A model generated the notes under the pieces. The model ran no database searches. It was not told the DNA's origin and saw nothing but the letters and a program-made list of their open reading frames with translations. Both the position numbers and the translations under genes were made by a program. A stretch of DNA of 64,000 nucleotides from the NCBI RefSeq assembly GCF_027924905.1, contig NZ_AP027055.1, positions 558,001-622,000 of the forward strand. The letters run 5' to 3'. The DNA comes from Limnohabitans sp. INBF002 (GTDB lineage: Bacteria > Pseudomonadota > Gammaproteobacteria > Burkholderiales > Burkholderiaceae_C). Positions 35,037 to 43,256 of the stretch are shown piece by piece. The first letter of the stretch is position 1. Every line of letters begins with the position of its first letter.

Positions 35037-35062
35037 AAAAAAGCCAGCACGTTGGCTGGCTT
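35037..35062 (-). terminator. Terminator after the TerC-family gene
   Basis: An eight-bp stem AAGCCAGC (35041-35048) and GCTGGCTT (35055-35062) with a six-base loop. On the minus strand it is followed by a T-run (35042-35037). It lies 28 bp past the TerC-family stop. Confidence 0.82.
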
Positions 35063-35089
35063 TTGAGGGGGAGCAGAAAGCGCTTTGGC

Positions 35090-35779
35090 TTATTCAGCTT
35101 GTAAGGCTTTGTGTTTGCGGGACTGGTTGAACTTGCCCCAAACAAACACCAAGACTGCACCGCAAGCGGCTGCTGTCAGATGGAACCAAGAGTTGGCGGC
35201 GCTGAAATCGCGCAGCACAGCATCGCTGGCCACAGTTTCACCACCCACCCAGCCAATCAAAGCTGCGCCAAGGGTAATGATGATGGGAAAGCGCTCCATG
35301 AGTTTGATCATCAAAGTGCTGCCGAAAATCACCATCGGAATGCTGATAGCCAAGCCGATGATCAACAGCACTTGGTCGCCTTTGGCCGCTGCAGCCACAG
35401 CAATGACGTTGTCCAAGCTCATGACCAAGTCGGCGATCAAGATGGTGCGAATAGCGGAAAACAGGCTGCTGTGCTCGCTGCCTTCGCCTTCGTCTTCGTC
35501 TTCACCCGCCAAGAGTTGTGCGCCAATCCACAAGAGCAGCGCGCCGCCTACGATTTGCAGATATTCCAAGTTCATCAGCATGGCTGCAACCACGGTCAAG
35601 CCGATACGCAGGACCACAGCAGCGCCAGAGCCAAACATGATGGCTTTTTTCTGCTGTTCAGGGGGCAAGCTGCGAGCCGCCAAAGCGATCACGACGGCGT
35701 TGTCGCCTGACAAGATGATGTTGATCCAAATAATCAACAGCAGGCCTAGCCAGAAGTCAGTGCTTTGAAGTAGTTCCAT
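35090..35779 (-). CDS. TerC-family integral membrane protein
   Basis: A 229-residue protein with about seven helices. The two TerC-family metal-binding motifs are SGDNAVVIALAARSLP (about 24-39) and SLDNVIAVAAAAKGD (about 124-138). The family includes manganese exporters and tellurite-resistance proteins. An acidic cytosolic loop, GEDEDEGEGSEHS, lies between helices. ATG 35779 (MELLQSTDFWLG) starts just before the first helix; the upstream extension has no support. It has its own terminator, so it is probably a single-gene unit. Confidence 0.88.
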   Translation of the reverse strand: MELLQSTDFWLGLLLIIWINIILSGDNAVVIALAARSLPPEQQKKAIMFGSGAAVVLRIGLTVVAAMLMNLEYLQIVGGALLLWIGAQLLAGEDEDEGEGSEHSSLFSAIRTILIADLVMSLDNVIAVAAAAKGDQVLLIIGLAISIPMVIFGSTLMIKLMERFPIIITLGAALIGWVGGETVASDAVLRDFSAANSWFHLTAAACGAVLVFVWGKFNQSRKHKALQAE

Positions 35780-35927
35780 ATTTTGTTTGCTCCAGACAAT
35801 GGGGGGGAATGTAGTGTTGCGATCCAATGAGGAGGTCGCTTTTTTTGATCAGCGAGTGTAACTGTGTGCTATCGCACGCCTTGTTGGTATTACTGCTTAT
35901 GCCAGCCTTGATTGGCTGTACAGATGA

Positions 35928-35953
35928 AAAAGGCCCGTCGGAGCGGGCCTTTT
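35928..35953 (-). terminator. Terminator after the NCS2 permease gene
   Basis: A ten-bp stem AAAAGGCCCG (35928-35937) and CGGGCCTTTT (35944-35953) with a six-base loop, 18 bp past the permease stop at 35972. The stem reads as a terminator on both strands. Confidence 0.82.
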
Positions 35954-35971
35954 CAAGTCACCAAGGTGTCT

Positions 35972-37459
35972 TTAGTGGCTATCTGCTTGACGAGCAGCCG
36001 CGACAGCCGCTGAGTCGTCCTTGGACGCGCCGTTGAAGAACAAGTTCAACAACACCGCTGAGATGGAGGCCAACAAGATGCCCGACTCAATCAGTGGGTG
36101 CAGGTTGTGCGGCATCCATTGCTTGAAGTTAGGGGCGATCAGCGGAATCATGCCAATGCCGATGGAGATGGCCACGACCAAGCTGTTGAAGCGGTTGTTC
36201 TTGAAGTCCACACCGCCCAAGATGCGAATGCCGGTGGCGGCCACCATGCCAAACATCACCAAGCCAGCGCCACCCAACACCACAGTGGGCAAGGACTCCA
36301 CCAAAGCCGCCATCTTAGGAATCACGCCCAAGACGATGAGAATGATGCCGCCGGCCACGCACACAAAGCGGCTCTTGACGCCTGTCACGGCGACGAGGCC
36401 CACGTTTTGCGAGAAGCTGGTGTAGGGGAAGGTGTTGAAGATGCCGCCAATCAGTGTGCCTAAACCATCGGTGCGCAAACCACGGGTGAGCGCGGCGCGG
36501 TCCACATGACGGTCGGTCATTTCACCCAAGGCCAAGAACATGCCGGTGGATTCGATCATCACCACAATCATCACCAAGGTCATGGTGAGGATGAGCACGG
36601 GGTCAAACACAGGCATGCCGAATTGGAATGGGGTGACGATGCCGAACCACTCGGCCTTGCCCACTTTGTCAAAGTTCATCAAGCCCATGCTGGTGGCGAC
36701 CACGCCGCCGATGATGATGCCCAAGAGCACCGAGATGTTGGCAATAAAGCCTTTGGCGAATTTGGCAATCATCAAGATCGACACCAATACCAAAGCGGCA
36801 ATGCCCACGCCAGTCAGGTCGGCGTATTTGGGGTTGGGCAACTTGGCAACCAAGGCCAAATCTTTGGGCACCGCTGGCAAAGTGGAGCCAGGGGCCGAGG
36901 CTGCAGCGGCTGCGTCAGCCAGCCACTTGGCGTGCTCGGGATTGACGATGGAAGGTGCTGTGGGGCCGAAGGGGTTGCCAAAAATCCAGTTGATGCCAAT
37001 GCGCATCAAGCTGATACCGATCACGGCAATGATGGTGCCGGTCACCACAGGTGGGAAGAAGCGCAACAAGCGGCTGACCAGTGGCGCGATCAGGATAGAA
37101 ATCGCACCCGCGCCCATGATGGCGCCAAAGATGAGCTGCGCCCCTGCGTTGCCCGGGTTGGCTCCGGCCATGGACACCATGGGTGCCACAGCTGCAAACG
37201 TCACGCCCATCATCACAGGCAAACGGATCCCAAACCATTGGGTGGCACCCCAAGACTGAATGAGGGTGACCAAGCCGCAGACGAACAAGTCGGCTGAAAT
37301 GAGCATGGCCACTTGCTCGGGGCTGAGTTTGAGCGCGCGGCCCACGATGAGTGGCACAGCCACAGCGCCTGCATACATGACAAGCACGTGTTGCAAGCCG
37401 AGCGCGGCGAGCTTGCCAGTGGGGAGACGTTCATCGACGGGGTGGGTGGATTGGGTCAT
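35972..37459 (-). CDS. NCS2-family purine permease (xanthine/urate type)
   Basis: A 495-residue, roughly 14-TM protein. The NCS2 signature is QNVGLVAVTGVKSRFV in the region of TM10, and ESTGMFLALGEMTDR is the nearby conserved block. LQHVLVMYAGAVAVPLIVG is the typical first helix. The signature fits xanthine or uric acid symporters. ATG 37459 follows AAGGAAAA; an earlier in-frame codon would include the operator. A TGTATACA palindrome 33 bp upstream places it in the purine regulon. It would supply xanthine or urate to XdhAB and PuuD. Confidence 0.92.
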   Translation of the reverse strand: MTQSTHPVDERLPTGKLAALGLQHVLVMYAGAVAVPLIVGRALKLSPEQVAMLISADLFVCGLVTLIQSWGATQWFGIRLPVMMGVTFAAVAPMVSMAGANPGNAGAQLIFGAIMGAGAISILIAPLVSRLLRFFPPVVTGTIIAVIGISLMRIGINWIFGNPFGPTAPSIVNPEHAKWLADAAAAASAPGSTLPAVPKDLALVAKLPNPKYADLTGVGIAALVLVSILMIAKFAKGFIANISVLLGIIIGGVVATSMGLMNFDKVGKAEWFGIVTPFQFGMPVFDPVLILTMTLVMIVVMIESTGMFLALGEMTDRHVDRAALTRGLRTDGLGTLIGGIFNTFPYTSFSQNVGLVAVTGVKSRFVCVAGGIILIVLGVIPKMAALVESLPTVVLGGAGLVMFGMVAATGIRILGGVDFKNNRFNSLVVAISIGIGMIPLIAPNFKQWMPHNLHPLIESGILLASISAVLLNLFFNGASKDDSAAVAAARQADSH

Positions 37460-37491
37460 CGGTTTTCCTTGAGGATTTTTCGCATACAAAA

Positions 37492-37501
37492 CTGTATACA
37501 A
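37492..37501. promoter_or_regulatory. CTGTATACAA operator before the purine permease
   Basis: Nine of ten bases match TTGTATACAA. The site lies 33 bp upstream of the permease ATG (37459), overlapping the expected promoter. A half-copy, GCATACAAAA, lies nine bases away. Confidence 0.65.
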
Positions 37502-37584
37502 AATTGCCTTGAGTTGTTTTACGGAGAAACCCTATTTTTGGTCTTCTTTACTTTGCTGGTTTGGTCTGTGCTTGGCTGGGCTCG

Positions 37585-37662
37585 CTGTAGGCGGAGGCAG
37601 TGGGCAGGTTCCTCATGCTGGGGTACCAGAAATCGTCACCTGCCCACTGCCTCCACCTACAG
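37585..37662 (-). repeat. Structured repeat, copy 1 (25-bp stem, 28-nt loop)
   Basis: Arms at 37585-37609 and 37638-37662 pair over 25 bp with one mismatch, which is a G-U wobble if the minus strand is transcribed. The 28-nt loop (37610-37637), read on the minus strand, is identical to the loop of copy 2 except for one base. The loop contains CTGG and CCAG, which can form a small inner stem around a TACC tetraloop. Confidence 0.72.
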
Positions 37663-37780
37663 ACTGCGGCTAGCAATTTTTCTATTAGGACTGTGGGTGC
37701 TCAAATGTTTGCGCGTTGGCTGATGGGTTTCAGCTCAACGAGATGAGTTCGAGTGAGGTATCTCAACTCAAAACAGTTGT

Positions 37781-37848
37781 GCAGTTTGGGTGCGGCGGTC
37801 GACGATTTCTGGTACTCCAGCATGAGGAGGCCGCCGTGCCCAAGCTGC
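37781..37848 (+). repeat. Structured repeat, copy 2 (20-bp stem, 28-nt loop)
   Basis: Arms at 37781-37800 and 37829-37848 pair over all 20 positions, 16 Watson-Crick and 4 G-U when read as + strand RNA. The loop (37801-37828) matches copy 1 at 27 of 28 bases, while the stem sequences are unrelated. A conserved loop with changed but paired stems suggests selection for structure. Confidence 0.72.
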
Positions 37849-37884
37849 GCAACCCCCTCCGGAGCGAAACCCTACTAAAGAGGC

Positions 37885-39165
37885 TCAGCTCAACAAATCC
37901 AACAAAGTGCGCGCCACTACCTTGGTAGCCCGACGCACATCTTCCAACATCACGCGCTCATCGTTGCGCTTGGCGTGGCTTTCCAGCACCGTGCGTGGCC
38001 CCGCGCCGTAGATGACACCCGGAATGCCTTGCGCCACATACAAGCGCACATCGGTGTACAGCGGCGTGCCTACAGCGGGGATGGGCTCGCCAAACAATTC
38101 GCCACCGTGTTTTTGAATGGCGTCCACCAAAGGCTTGTTGCCAGCCAGCGGCACCATGGCCTTGGCGAGCAAGAGGCGTTTGATGTCGACCTTGAGTTGC
38201 TTGCCACCACGGGGTGGGCTGAAAGAAGCCGCCGCGTCTTCGATGGTTTTGCGAATAGACGCTTCCACTTCAACAGGGTTCTCTTCGGGAATCATGCGAC
38301 GGTCGAGTTTGAACACCACCTTGCCCGGTACGACGTTGGTGTTGGTGCCACCGCTGATTTGGCCCACGTTCAGGTAAGGGTGGGTGATGCCTTCAATTTT
38401 GGAGGTCGTATTTTTGTAGCCCTCATTGAGCGCGTGCAAGGCGTTCAAGATGTGCACCGCGCCTTGCAGCGCGTCGGTGCCGCTGTCGGGGATGGCGGCG
38501 TGGGCCATTTCGCCTTGCACGGTGACTTCCATTTGCAAGCAGCCGTTGTGGGCGGTCACCACTTGGTAGCTGAAGCCTGCCGCAATCATCAAGTCGGGTT
38601 TGGTCAGGCCGTGTGACAGCAACCAGCCTGGGCCTTTTTCGCCGCCGAACTCTTCGTCGTAGGTGAAGTGCAGTTCAACGCCGCCACGCAGCTGCACCAG
38701 CGGCTGCCCGCCTGGTTCTTGAGGCAAGCCCAACGACTCCAGTGCGCGTGTGGCAAAGGTGAAGGTTGAAAAGTCGCTCTTGCTCACCGCAGTGGCGCGG
38801 CCATACATCGCACCGTTTTCAATCTCAGCGCCGTAGGGCTTGTGCGTCCAGCCTTCGCCAGGGGGCACCACGTCGCCGTGGGCGTTGAGCGCAATGGTTT
38901 TGCCGCCATCGGCAAACTTACGACGCACGATGAGGTTGGTGATGCTTTCCAACCCGTAGGCTTTAACTTCGTCGCTGGGGACGGCGTGCTTTTCTGCCTC
39001 GTAGCCAAAGGTGTGCAGCAACTCAGCGGTGCGCTCGGCGTGCGGTGCGTTGTTGCCGGGCGGGGTGTCGGTGGGGACTTGCACCAAGGCTTGCAAGAAC
39101 TTCACTTGCTCGTCAAAGTGCGCGTCAATCCAGGCGTCGAGTTGGGCGTATGGGGTTTGGCTCAT
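37885..39165 (-). CDS. M20-family metallohydrolase (ArgE/DapE type)
   Basis: A 426-residue M20 hydrolase. NAHGDVVPPGEGW holds the first zinc ligands, YDEEFGGEKGPGWLL the catalytic Glu and bridging ligand, and a dimerisation domain with HAAIPDSGTDALQGAV lies between. A family member splits amide bonds such as N-acyl or N-carbamoyl groups. It sits directly downstream of the allantoate amidohydrolase fusion on the same strand, 39 bp away, so it may act on ureidoglycolate or another purine-derived ureide. Acetylornithine-type or peptide substrates are also possible. The function is not proven. Confidence 0.85.
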   Translation of the reverse strand: MSQTPYAQLDAWIDAHFDEQVKFLQALVQVPTDTPPGNNAPHAERTAELLHTFGYEAEKHAVPSDEVKAYGLESITNLIVRRKFADGGKTIALNAHGDVVPPGEGWTHKPYGAEIENGAMYGRATAVSKSDFSTFTFATRALESLGLPQEPGGQPLVQLRGGVELHFTYDEEFGGEKGPGWLLSHGLTKPDLMIAAGFSYQVVTAHNGCLQMEVTVQGEMAHAAIPDSGTDALQGAVHILNALHALNEGYKNTTSKIEGITHPYLNVGQISGGTNTNVVPGKVVFKLDRRMIPEENPVEVEASIRKTIEDAAASFSPPRGGKQLKVDIKRLLLAKAMVPLAGNKPLVDAIQKHGGELFGEPIPAVGTPLYTDVRLYVAQGIPGVIYGAGPRTVLESHAKRNDERVMLEDVRRATKVVARTLLDLLS

Positions 39166-39204
39166 GGGGTGTCTCTGGTTGTTGTTATTGGTTATGTGCA
39201 GGCT

Positions 39205-41031
39205 TTAAGCGTGCGTGTTGTGCAGCAAGTGCATGAAGGCGTCGATGGCCAGTTGCATGTCGTCGCTGGTGGTGCTCTCCAGCGGGTTGTGGCTGATGCC
39301 GGCGTTTTGGCCGCGCACAAACAGCATGGCTTGCGGCATGACTTCATGCAGCTTCATCGCGTCGTGGCCCGCGCCGCTGGGCAGGTGGAACACGGGTACG
39401 CCCAAGCTTTGCACGGCCTGTTCCCACGCGGCTTGCAGCTTGGCGTCGCTGGGGGCTGCGCTGGCGCGCATGGTTTCTTCGAGGGTGTAGTGCAAGCCGC
39501 GGCGCTCGCAAATGGCTTTGAGTTCGGCGAGCACGTCGCTCATCAATGCATCGCGCATGGCGTCGGTTGTGGCGCGTAGGTCCAGGCTGAATTGGCAGCG
39601 GCCGGGCACCACGTTGATGGAGCCGTTGGGGACGGTCAGCATGCCGATGGTGCCTACACATGCCGAAGTTGGGTTCTTCGCTGTGTCGGCAGAGACGGCG
39701 TTTAATTCTGCTGCACGTTTTTCCACAAACAAAGCCAGCTCGGCCACGGCAGTGGCGGCGTCGCGGCGGCGGTCCATCGGCGTGGTGCCTGCGTGGCTGG
39801 CCATGCCGACTACTTCGCCCACAAAGCGCACGCTGCCGTTGATGGAGGTGACCACGCCCAGTGGAATGTCGAGTTCGTTCAGCACAGGGCCTTGTTCGAT
39901 GTGGACTTCCACAAAGCCCAAATACTCAGCTGCGTTGCGGGTGAGTTGAGGAATGTCTTCAACCTTCAAGCCCGCTTGTTTCATGGCTTGGCGCATGGTG
40001 ACGCCGTCGGCATCTTGTTGGTCCAGCCACTCGTGTTTGAAGTCGCCCACCAACGCGCCAGAGCCGAGGAATGTGGCTTTGTAGCGTTGGCCTTCTTCTT
40101 CGGCAAAGGCCACCACTTCGAGGTTGAAGGGCAAACGCTTGCCCGCGCGGGCCAGTTCGCGTACGCAGGCCATGGGCACGAAGATGCCGAGGCGGCCGTC
40201 GTATTTGCCGCCGTTGCGCACGGTGTCGTAGTGCGAGCCGGTCATCAAAGTTTTGGCGTTGTGTGATGTTGCTTTGTAAACACCCACCACGTTGCCCACG
40301 GCGTCAACGCGCACATCGTCAAAGCCGCAGGCCTTCATGCCCAGCTCAATCGTGCGGGCGCATTTGAGGTGCGCGTCGGTCAGGTAAGTGACGGTGAGTT
40401 CTTCGCGTGCAGCGTGTAGCGCATGTTTGTTCACCACGCCAGCATCGCTGAATTGGGCCAGCCATTCGTGCCAGTCCCACACCTCGTGGCCCAACGCGGG
40501 CTCGTAGCCAAGTTTGTCGTTGAGGCGAATCTCCACGATGCGGTGGATGTTGCGCAAGCACTCGGCCAGTTCGTAGTCGGGGTGGTTGTGCAGGCGGCGC
40601 TCAAAGGTGCTGATGATTTGCTGCTTGTTGAGGCCAGAGCCACGCGGGCCACGCACAGCCAAGATGAACGGGAAACCAAACTTGGCGTTGTAGCTGGCGT
40701 TGAGCTGTTGGATGTGCGCAAACTCTTCCGGCGTGCAATGGGTCAGGCCCGCTTTGGTTTGCTCGTTGGTGGATTCAGCGGTGAGGCTTTTGCTTACCAT
40801 CGCTTTGCCAGCCAACTCAGGGTGGGCGCGCACCAAGGCGAGCTGCGGCGCGCGGCCTGCTTTTTCCAGTGTCTTCACCATCGCGTGCTTGAGCGCAGCG
40901 GCGGATGCAAAAGGGCGGGCGTCGAGAGCTTGCTCGGCAATCCAATCGGAGTGTTCGTACAAACCGGTCAGCAGGGCTGCCGCCTCGGCGCGGGGCAGGG
41001 TGTTGATTTGGTTCAGCGTGATGGTGCTCAT
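39205..41031 (-). CDS. Fusion of OHCU decarboxylase (UraD) and allantoate amidohydrolase (AllC)
   Basis: A 608-residue fusion. Residues about 1-170 are OHCU decarboxylase, with VRAHPELAGKAM (active-site His) and FGFPFILAVRG. Residues about 190-608 are an M20 allantoate amidohydrolase, with GSHYDTVRNGGKYDGRLG, AEEEGQRY, VEVHIEQGPVLN and SGAGHDAMKL (metal and substrate ligands). UraD makes S-allantoin and AllC hydrolyses allantoate; the allantoinase step between is done by PuuE, encoded next. ATG 41031 (MSTITLNQ) begins the UraD homology. It is 16 bp after puuE. Confidence 0.91.
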   Translation of the reverse strand: MSTITLNQINTLPRAEAAALLTGLYEHSDWIAEQALDARPFASAAALKHAMVKTLEKAGRAPQLALVRAHPELAGKAMVSKSLTAESTNEQTKAGLTHCTPEEFAHIQQLNASYNAKFGFPFILAVRGPRGSGLNKQQIISTFERRLHNHPDYELAECLRNIHRIVEIRLNDKLGYEPALGHEVWDWHEWLAQFSDAGVVNKHALHAAREELTVTYLTDAHLKCARTIELGMKACGFDDVRVDAVGNVVGVYKATSHNAKTLMTGSHYDTVRNGGKYDGRLGIFVPMACVRELARAGKRLPFNLEVVAFAEEEGQRYKATFLGSGALVGDFKHEWLDQQDADGVTMRQAMKQAGLKVEDIPQLTRNAAEYLGFVEVHIEQGPVLNELDIPLGVVTSINGSVRFVGEVVGMASHAGTTPMDRRRDAATAVAELALFVEKRAAELNAVSADTAKNPTSACVGTIGMLTVPNGSINVVPGRCQFSLDLRATTDAMRDALMSDVLAELKAICERRGLHYTLEETMRASAAPSDAKLQAAWEQAVQSLGVPVFHLPSGAGHDAMKLHEVMPQAMLFVRGQNAGISHNPLESTTSDDMQLAIDAFMHLLHNTHA

Positions 41032-41047
41032 GTCGGTGTCCTGCTGT

Positions 41048-42019
41048 TTAGTTGCCGCTGTAGGGATGCACTTGTTTCCAATGGCGCGCAATGTCGATGC
41101 GACGAGCGACCCACACGCGGTCGTGTTTGGCGATGTGGTCTAAGAACTTTTGCAGTGCCACGATGCGGCCGGGCTTGCCCAGCAAGCGGCAGTGCATGCC
41201 GATGCTCATCATCTTGGGAGCTTCGTCACCTTCGGCATACAGCGCATCAAAGCTGTCGCGCAAGTACACAAAAAAATCTTCTGCTTGGCTAAAGCCTTGG
41301 GGCAGCGCAAAGCGCATGTCGTTGCAGTCCAGCGTGTAGGGCACCACGAGTTGGGGCGCCACCTCGCCATTGGATTTTTTGACCTTCATCCAAAAGGGAA
41401 GGTCTTCGCCGTAGTAGTCGCTGTCGTATTCAAAGCCACCGTGGTCGGCCACGAGGCGGCGGGTGTTGGGGCTGTCGCGGCCGGTGTACCAACCTGCACC
41501 ATGAATGCTGTTGCCGTGTGTTGTGCTTGTGAGGCGCTCGATGATCTCAACGCCTTTGCGCATGTGCTCACGTTCGATGGCTTCATCGGTGGTTTGGTAG
41601 TTGATCCAGCGGTAGCCGTGGCAGGCAATTTCGTGGCCCAGTTCCACAAACGCAGCGGTGAGTTCGGGGTGGCGCTCCAGCGCCATGCTCACGCCAAACA
41701 CGGTGAGGGGCAGGCCGCGTTTTTCAAACTCACGCAAGATCCGCCACACGCCCACGCGTGAGCCGTATTCGTAAATACCTTCCATGCTCAGGTGACGGTC
41801 AGGGAAGCTGGGCGGGTTGAACATCTCGCTCAAAAACATTTCGCTGCCTGCGTCGCCATGCACCGTGGCGTTCTCGCCGCCTTCTTCGTAGTTCAATACA
41901 AACTGCACCGCGATGCGGGCTTGGTTGGGCCATTGCGCGTGCGGCACTTGGCGGCCATAGCCCACCAAATCGCGGGGGTAGGCGGCGGTGCTGTCGTAGG
42001 TGGCGTTGGGGTTTGACAT
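41048..42019 (-). CDS. puuE: Allantoinase PuuE (polysaccharide deacetylase fold)
   Basis: A 323-residue protein. DLVGYGRQVPHAQWPNQARI near the N-terminus, FVLNYEEGGENATVHGD, and GHEIACHGYRWINYQ are typical of the PuuE group of cofactor-independent allantoinases. C-terminal SIGMHCRLLGKPGRI is also characteristic. It hydrolyses allantoin to allantoate and thus links the two halves of the adjacent fusion enzyme. It follows the GntR gene by 11 bp in one operon. Confidence 0.92.
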   Translation of the reverse strand: MSNPNATYDSTAAYPRDLVGYGRQVPHAQWPNQARIAVQFVLNYEEGGENATVHGDAGSEMFLSEMFNPPSFPDRHLSMEGIYEYGSRVGVWRILREFEKRGLPLTVFGVSMALERHPELTAAFVELGHEIACHGYRWINYQTTDEAIEREHMRKGVEIIERLTSTTHGNSIHGAGWYTGRDSPNTRRLVADHGGFEYDSDYYGEDLPFWMKVKKSNGEVAPQLVVPYTLDCNDMRFALPQGFSQAEDFFVYLRDSFDALYAEGDEAPKMMSIGMHCRLLGKPGRIVALQKFLDHIAKHDRVWVARRIDIARHWKQVHPYSGN

Positions 42020-42030
42020 GCGATTTCTCC

Positions 42031-42699
42031 TTAGGCCAGCGCCATGGCGATGTCGTTGCTCGGCACTTTGCGGTCGAGGGCCAAGCCTTCTTCCACGTTG
42101 CGCAAGTGCTCGTCCATCAGCTTGACGGCCAAGTCTTCGTCTTTGGCGGCGATGGCTTTCAAGATTTCGGCATGCTCGTCGGCCGAGTGTTCGGCAGCAT
42201 TGCTGCTCTGGTACATCAAGGTAATCAGGGCGCAGCGTGAAATCAACTCGCTCAGAATTTGCGCCAACACTTGGTTGCCCATCAACTCAGCCATGCGCAC
42301 GTGAAAGTCGCCCAGTAAATCGGTGCGGCCCGGCACATCGCCCCGGCTAACCGCAGCCTTTTCTTCGGCCACGTGTTCTTTCAGTGCTTTGATTTGCCCG
42401 GGTGTCACGTGGCGTACAAAGCTGCGGGTCATCTCCGCTTCAATCATGCGTCGCACGGCAAACACTTGACGGGCTTCATCGGAAGAGGGCGTGGCCACAA
42501 ACGCACCCCGTGCAGGCTCCATGCGGATGAGGCGTTTTTGCACCAGCTGGAACAGCGCTTGGCGAATGAGGGTGCGGGACACGCCAAAGTGGTCGGCCAG
42601 TTTTTGCTCGGCCAGTTTGGTGCCGGGGTGCAGACGGTGCTCCACAATGGCTTTGGTGAGGGCGTCCACAATGCTGCGGGTGGCGGTTGAGCTGTCCAT
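42031..42699 (-). CDS. GntR-family FCD regulator of the purine genes
   Basis: A 222-residue regulator. The winged helix (about 8-70) has PGTKLAEQKLADHFGVSRTL and MEPARGAFVATP. The FCD domain (about 85-212) has FAVRRMIEAEMTRSFVRH and GDFHVRMAELMGNQVL. It is first in the operon with puuE and the UraD-AllC fusion and divergent from uraH. A TTGTATACA palindrome lies 53 bp upstream. The same palindrome precedes at least five other units in this window, so it is the best candidate for the regulon's repressor. Confidence 0.92.
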   Translation of the reverse strand: MDSSTATRSIVDALTKAIVEHRLHPGTKLAEQKLADHFGVSRTLIRQALFQLVQKRLIRMEPARGAFVATPSSDEARQVFAVRRMIEAEMTRSFVRHVTPGQIKALKEHVAEEKAAVSRGDVPGRTDLLGDFHVRMAELMGNQVLAQILSELISRCALITLMYQSSNAAEHSADEHAEILKAIAAKDEDLAVKLMDEHLRNVEEGLALDRKVPSNDIAMALA

Positions 42700-42751
42700 T
42701 TGAGGTCTCCGGCAAATTCACGTGAGCCCATGATAGACCCAAATGCAAAAA

Positions 42752-42761
42752 TTGTATACAC
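42752..42761. promoter_or_regulatory. TTGTATACAC operator between the GntR gene and uraH
   Basis: Nine of ten bases match TTGTATACAA. It lies 53 bp before the GntR start and 45 bp before uraH, so one site can serve both divergent promoters. Confidence 0.68.
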
Positions 42762-42805
42762 TTTCAGTCGACCAAGTCGGTCGCCAACCATTTTCGGAGT
42801 ATTTC

Positions 42806-43162
42806 ATGGGATTGAGCACACATGTTTTAGACACCATGCACGGCGGCCCTGCAGCCGGTATGAAAGTGTCGCTGTTCACCACCACCGATGACGGCCAAGC
42901 CACCTTGGTCAAGTCGTTCACCCTGAACCACGATGGCCGCAATCCTGACGGCCTGCTCTACGACAACGACAGCCTCAAAAAAGGCACGTACCGCTTGGTG
43001 TTTGACGTGAAGGGCTACTTTGCCGCTAAGAAGGTTGAATTGCCTGAGCCCAATTTTTTGAACCTGGTCAGCTTGGACTTTGGCGTGGCGTACACGGACC
43101 AGCACTACCACGTGCCCTTGTTGGTCAGCCCTTGGAGCTACTCGACCTACCGCGGGTCTTAA
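42806..43162 (+). CDS. uraH: 5-hydroxyisourate hydrolase (transthyretin-like)
   Basis: A 118-residue protein starting at ATG 42806 behind CGGAG. MGLSTHVLDTMHGGPAAGM is the typical start with the catalytic His, and the C-terminal YRGS tetrapeptide is the signature of the family. HYHVPLLVSPWSYSTYRGS ends the protein. It converts 5-hydroxyisourate from PuuD to OHCU, the substrate of UraD. It is divergent from the GntR gene. Confidence 0.94.
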   Translation: MGLSTHVLDTMHGGPAAGMKVSLFTTTDDGQATLVKSFTLNHDGRNPDGLLYDNDSLKKGTYRLVFDVKGYFAAKKVELPEPNFLNLVSLDFGVAYTDQHYHVPLLVSPWSYSTYRGS

Positions 43163-43169
43163 GTTTTTT

Positions 43170-43179
43170 TTGTATACGA
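43170..43179. promoter_or_regulatory. TTGTATACGA operator before xdhA
   Basis: Eight of ten bases match TTGTATACAA. The site lies 78 bp before the xdhA ATG and just after the uraH stop, so xdhABC may have its own regulated promoter. Confidence 0.6.
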
Positions 43180-43256
43180 AGCGGCATACCTGCTGCAGAT
43201 TTGGGGTGCAAGTCACTAAAATCTAGGTTCTTTCCCAGATTCCCACACCCCACACC

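Larger units (their letters stand above)
37502..37884. other. Gene-free region with structured repeats
   Basis: This is the longest stretch without a gene (about 425 bp with the operator side). It contains the two loop-sharing hairpins described separately, a smaller hairpin (GAGTTCGAG 37745-37753 with CTCAACTC 37762-37769), and a direct repeat at its ends: CGGAGAAACCCTAT (37522-37535) and CGGAGCGAAACCCTA (37860-37874). No convincing protein-coding frame is seen. It may be a remnant or intact unit of a repeat family. Confidence 0.5.

Noticed and set aside
35780..35930. A possible manganese riboswitch before the TerC-family gene
   Set aside because: TerC genes can have yybP-ykoY riboswitches, but no matching conserved segments were seen in this leader.
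35827..36036. A 69-residue lipoprotein-like frame upstream of terC on the plus strand
   Set aside because: It has a lipobox-like LIGC, but its middle is encoded by the terminator stem at 35928-35953 and its end lies inside the NCS2 permease gene.
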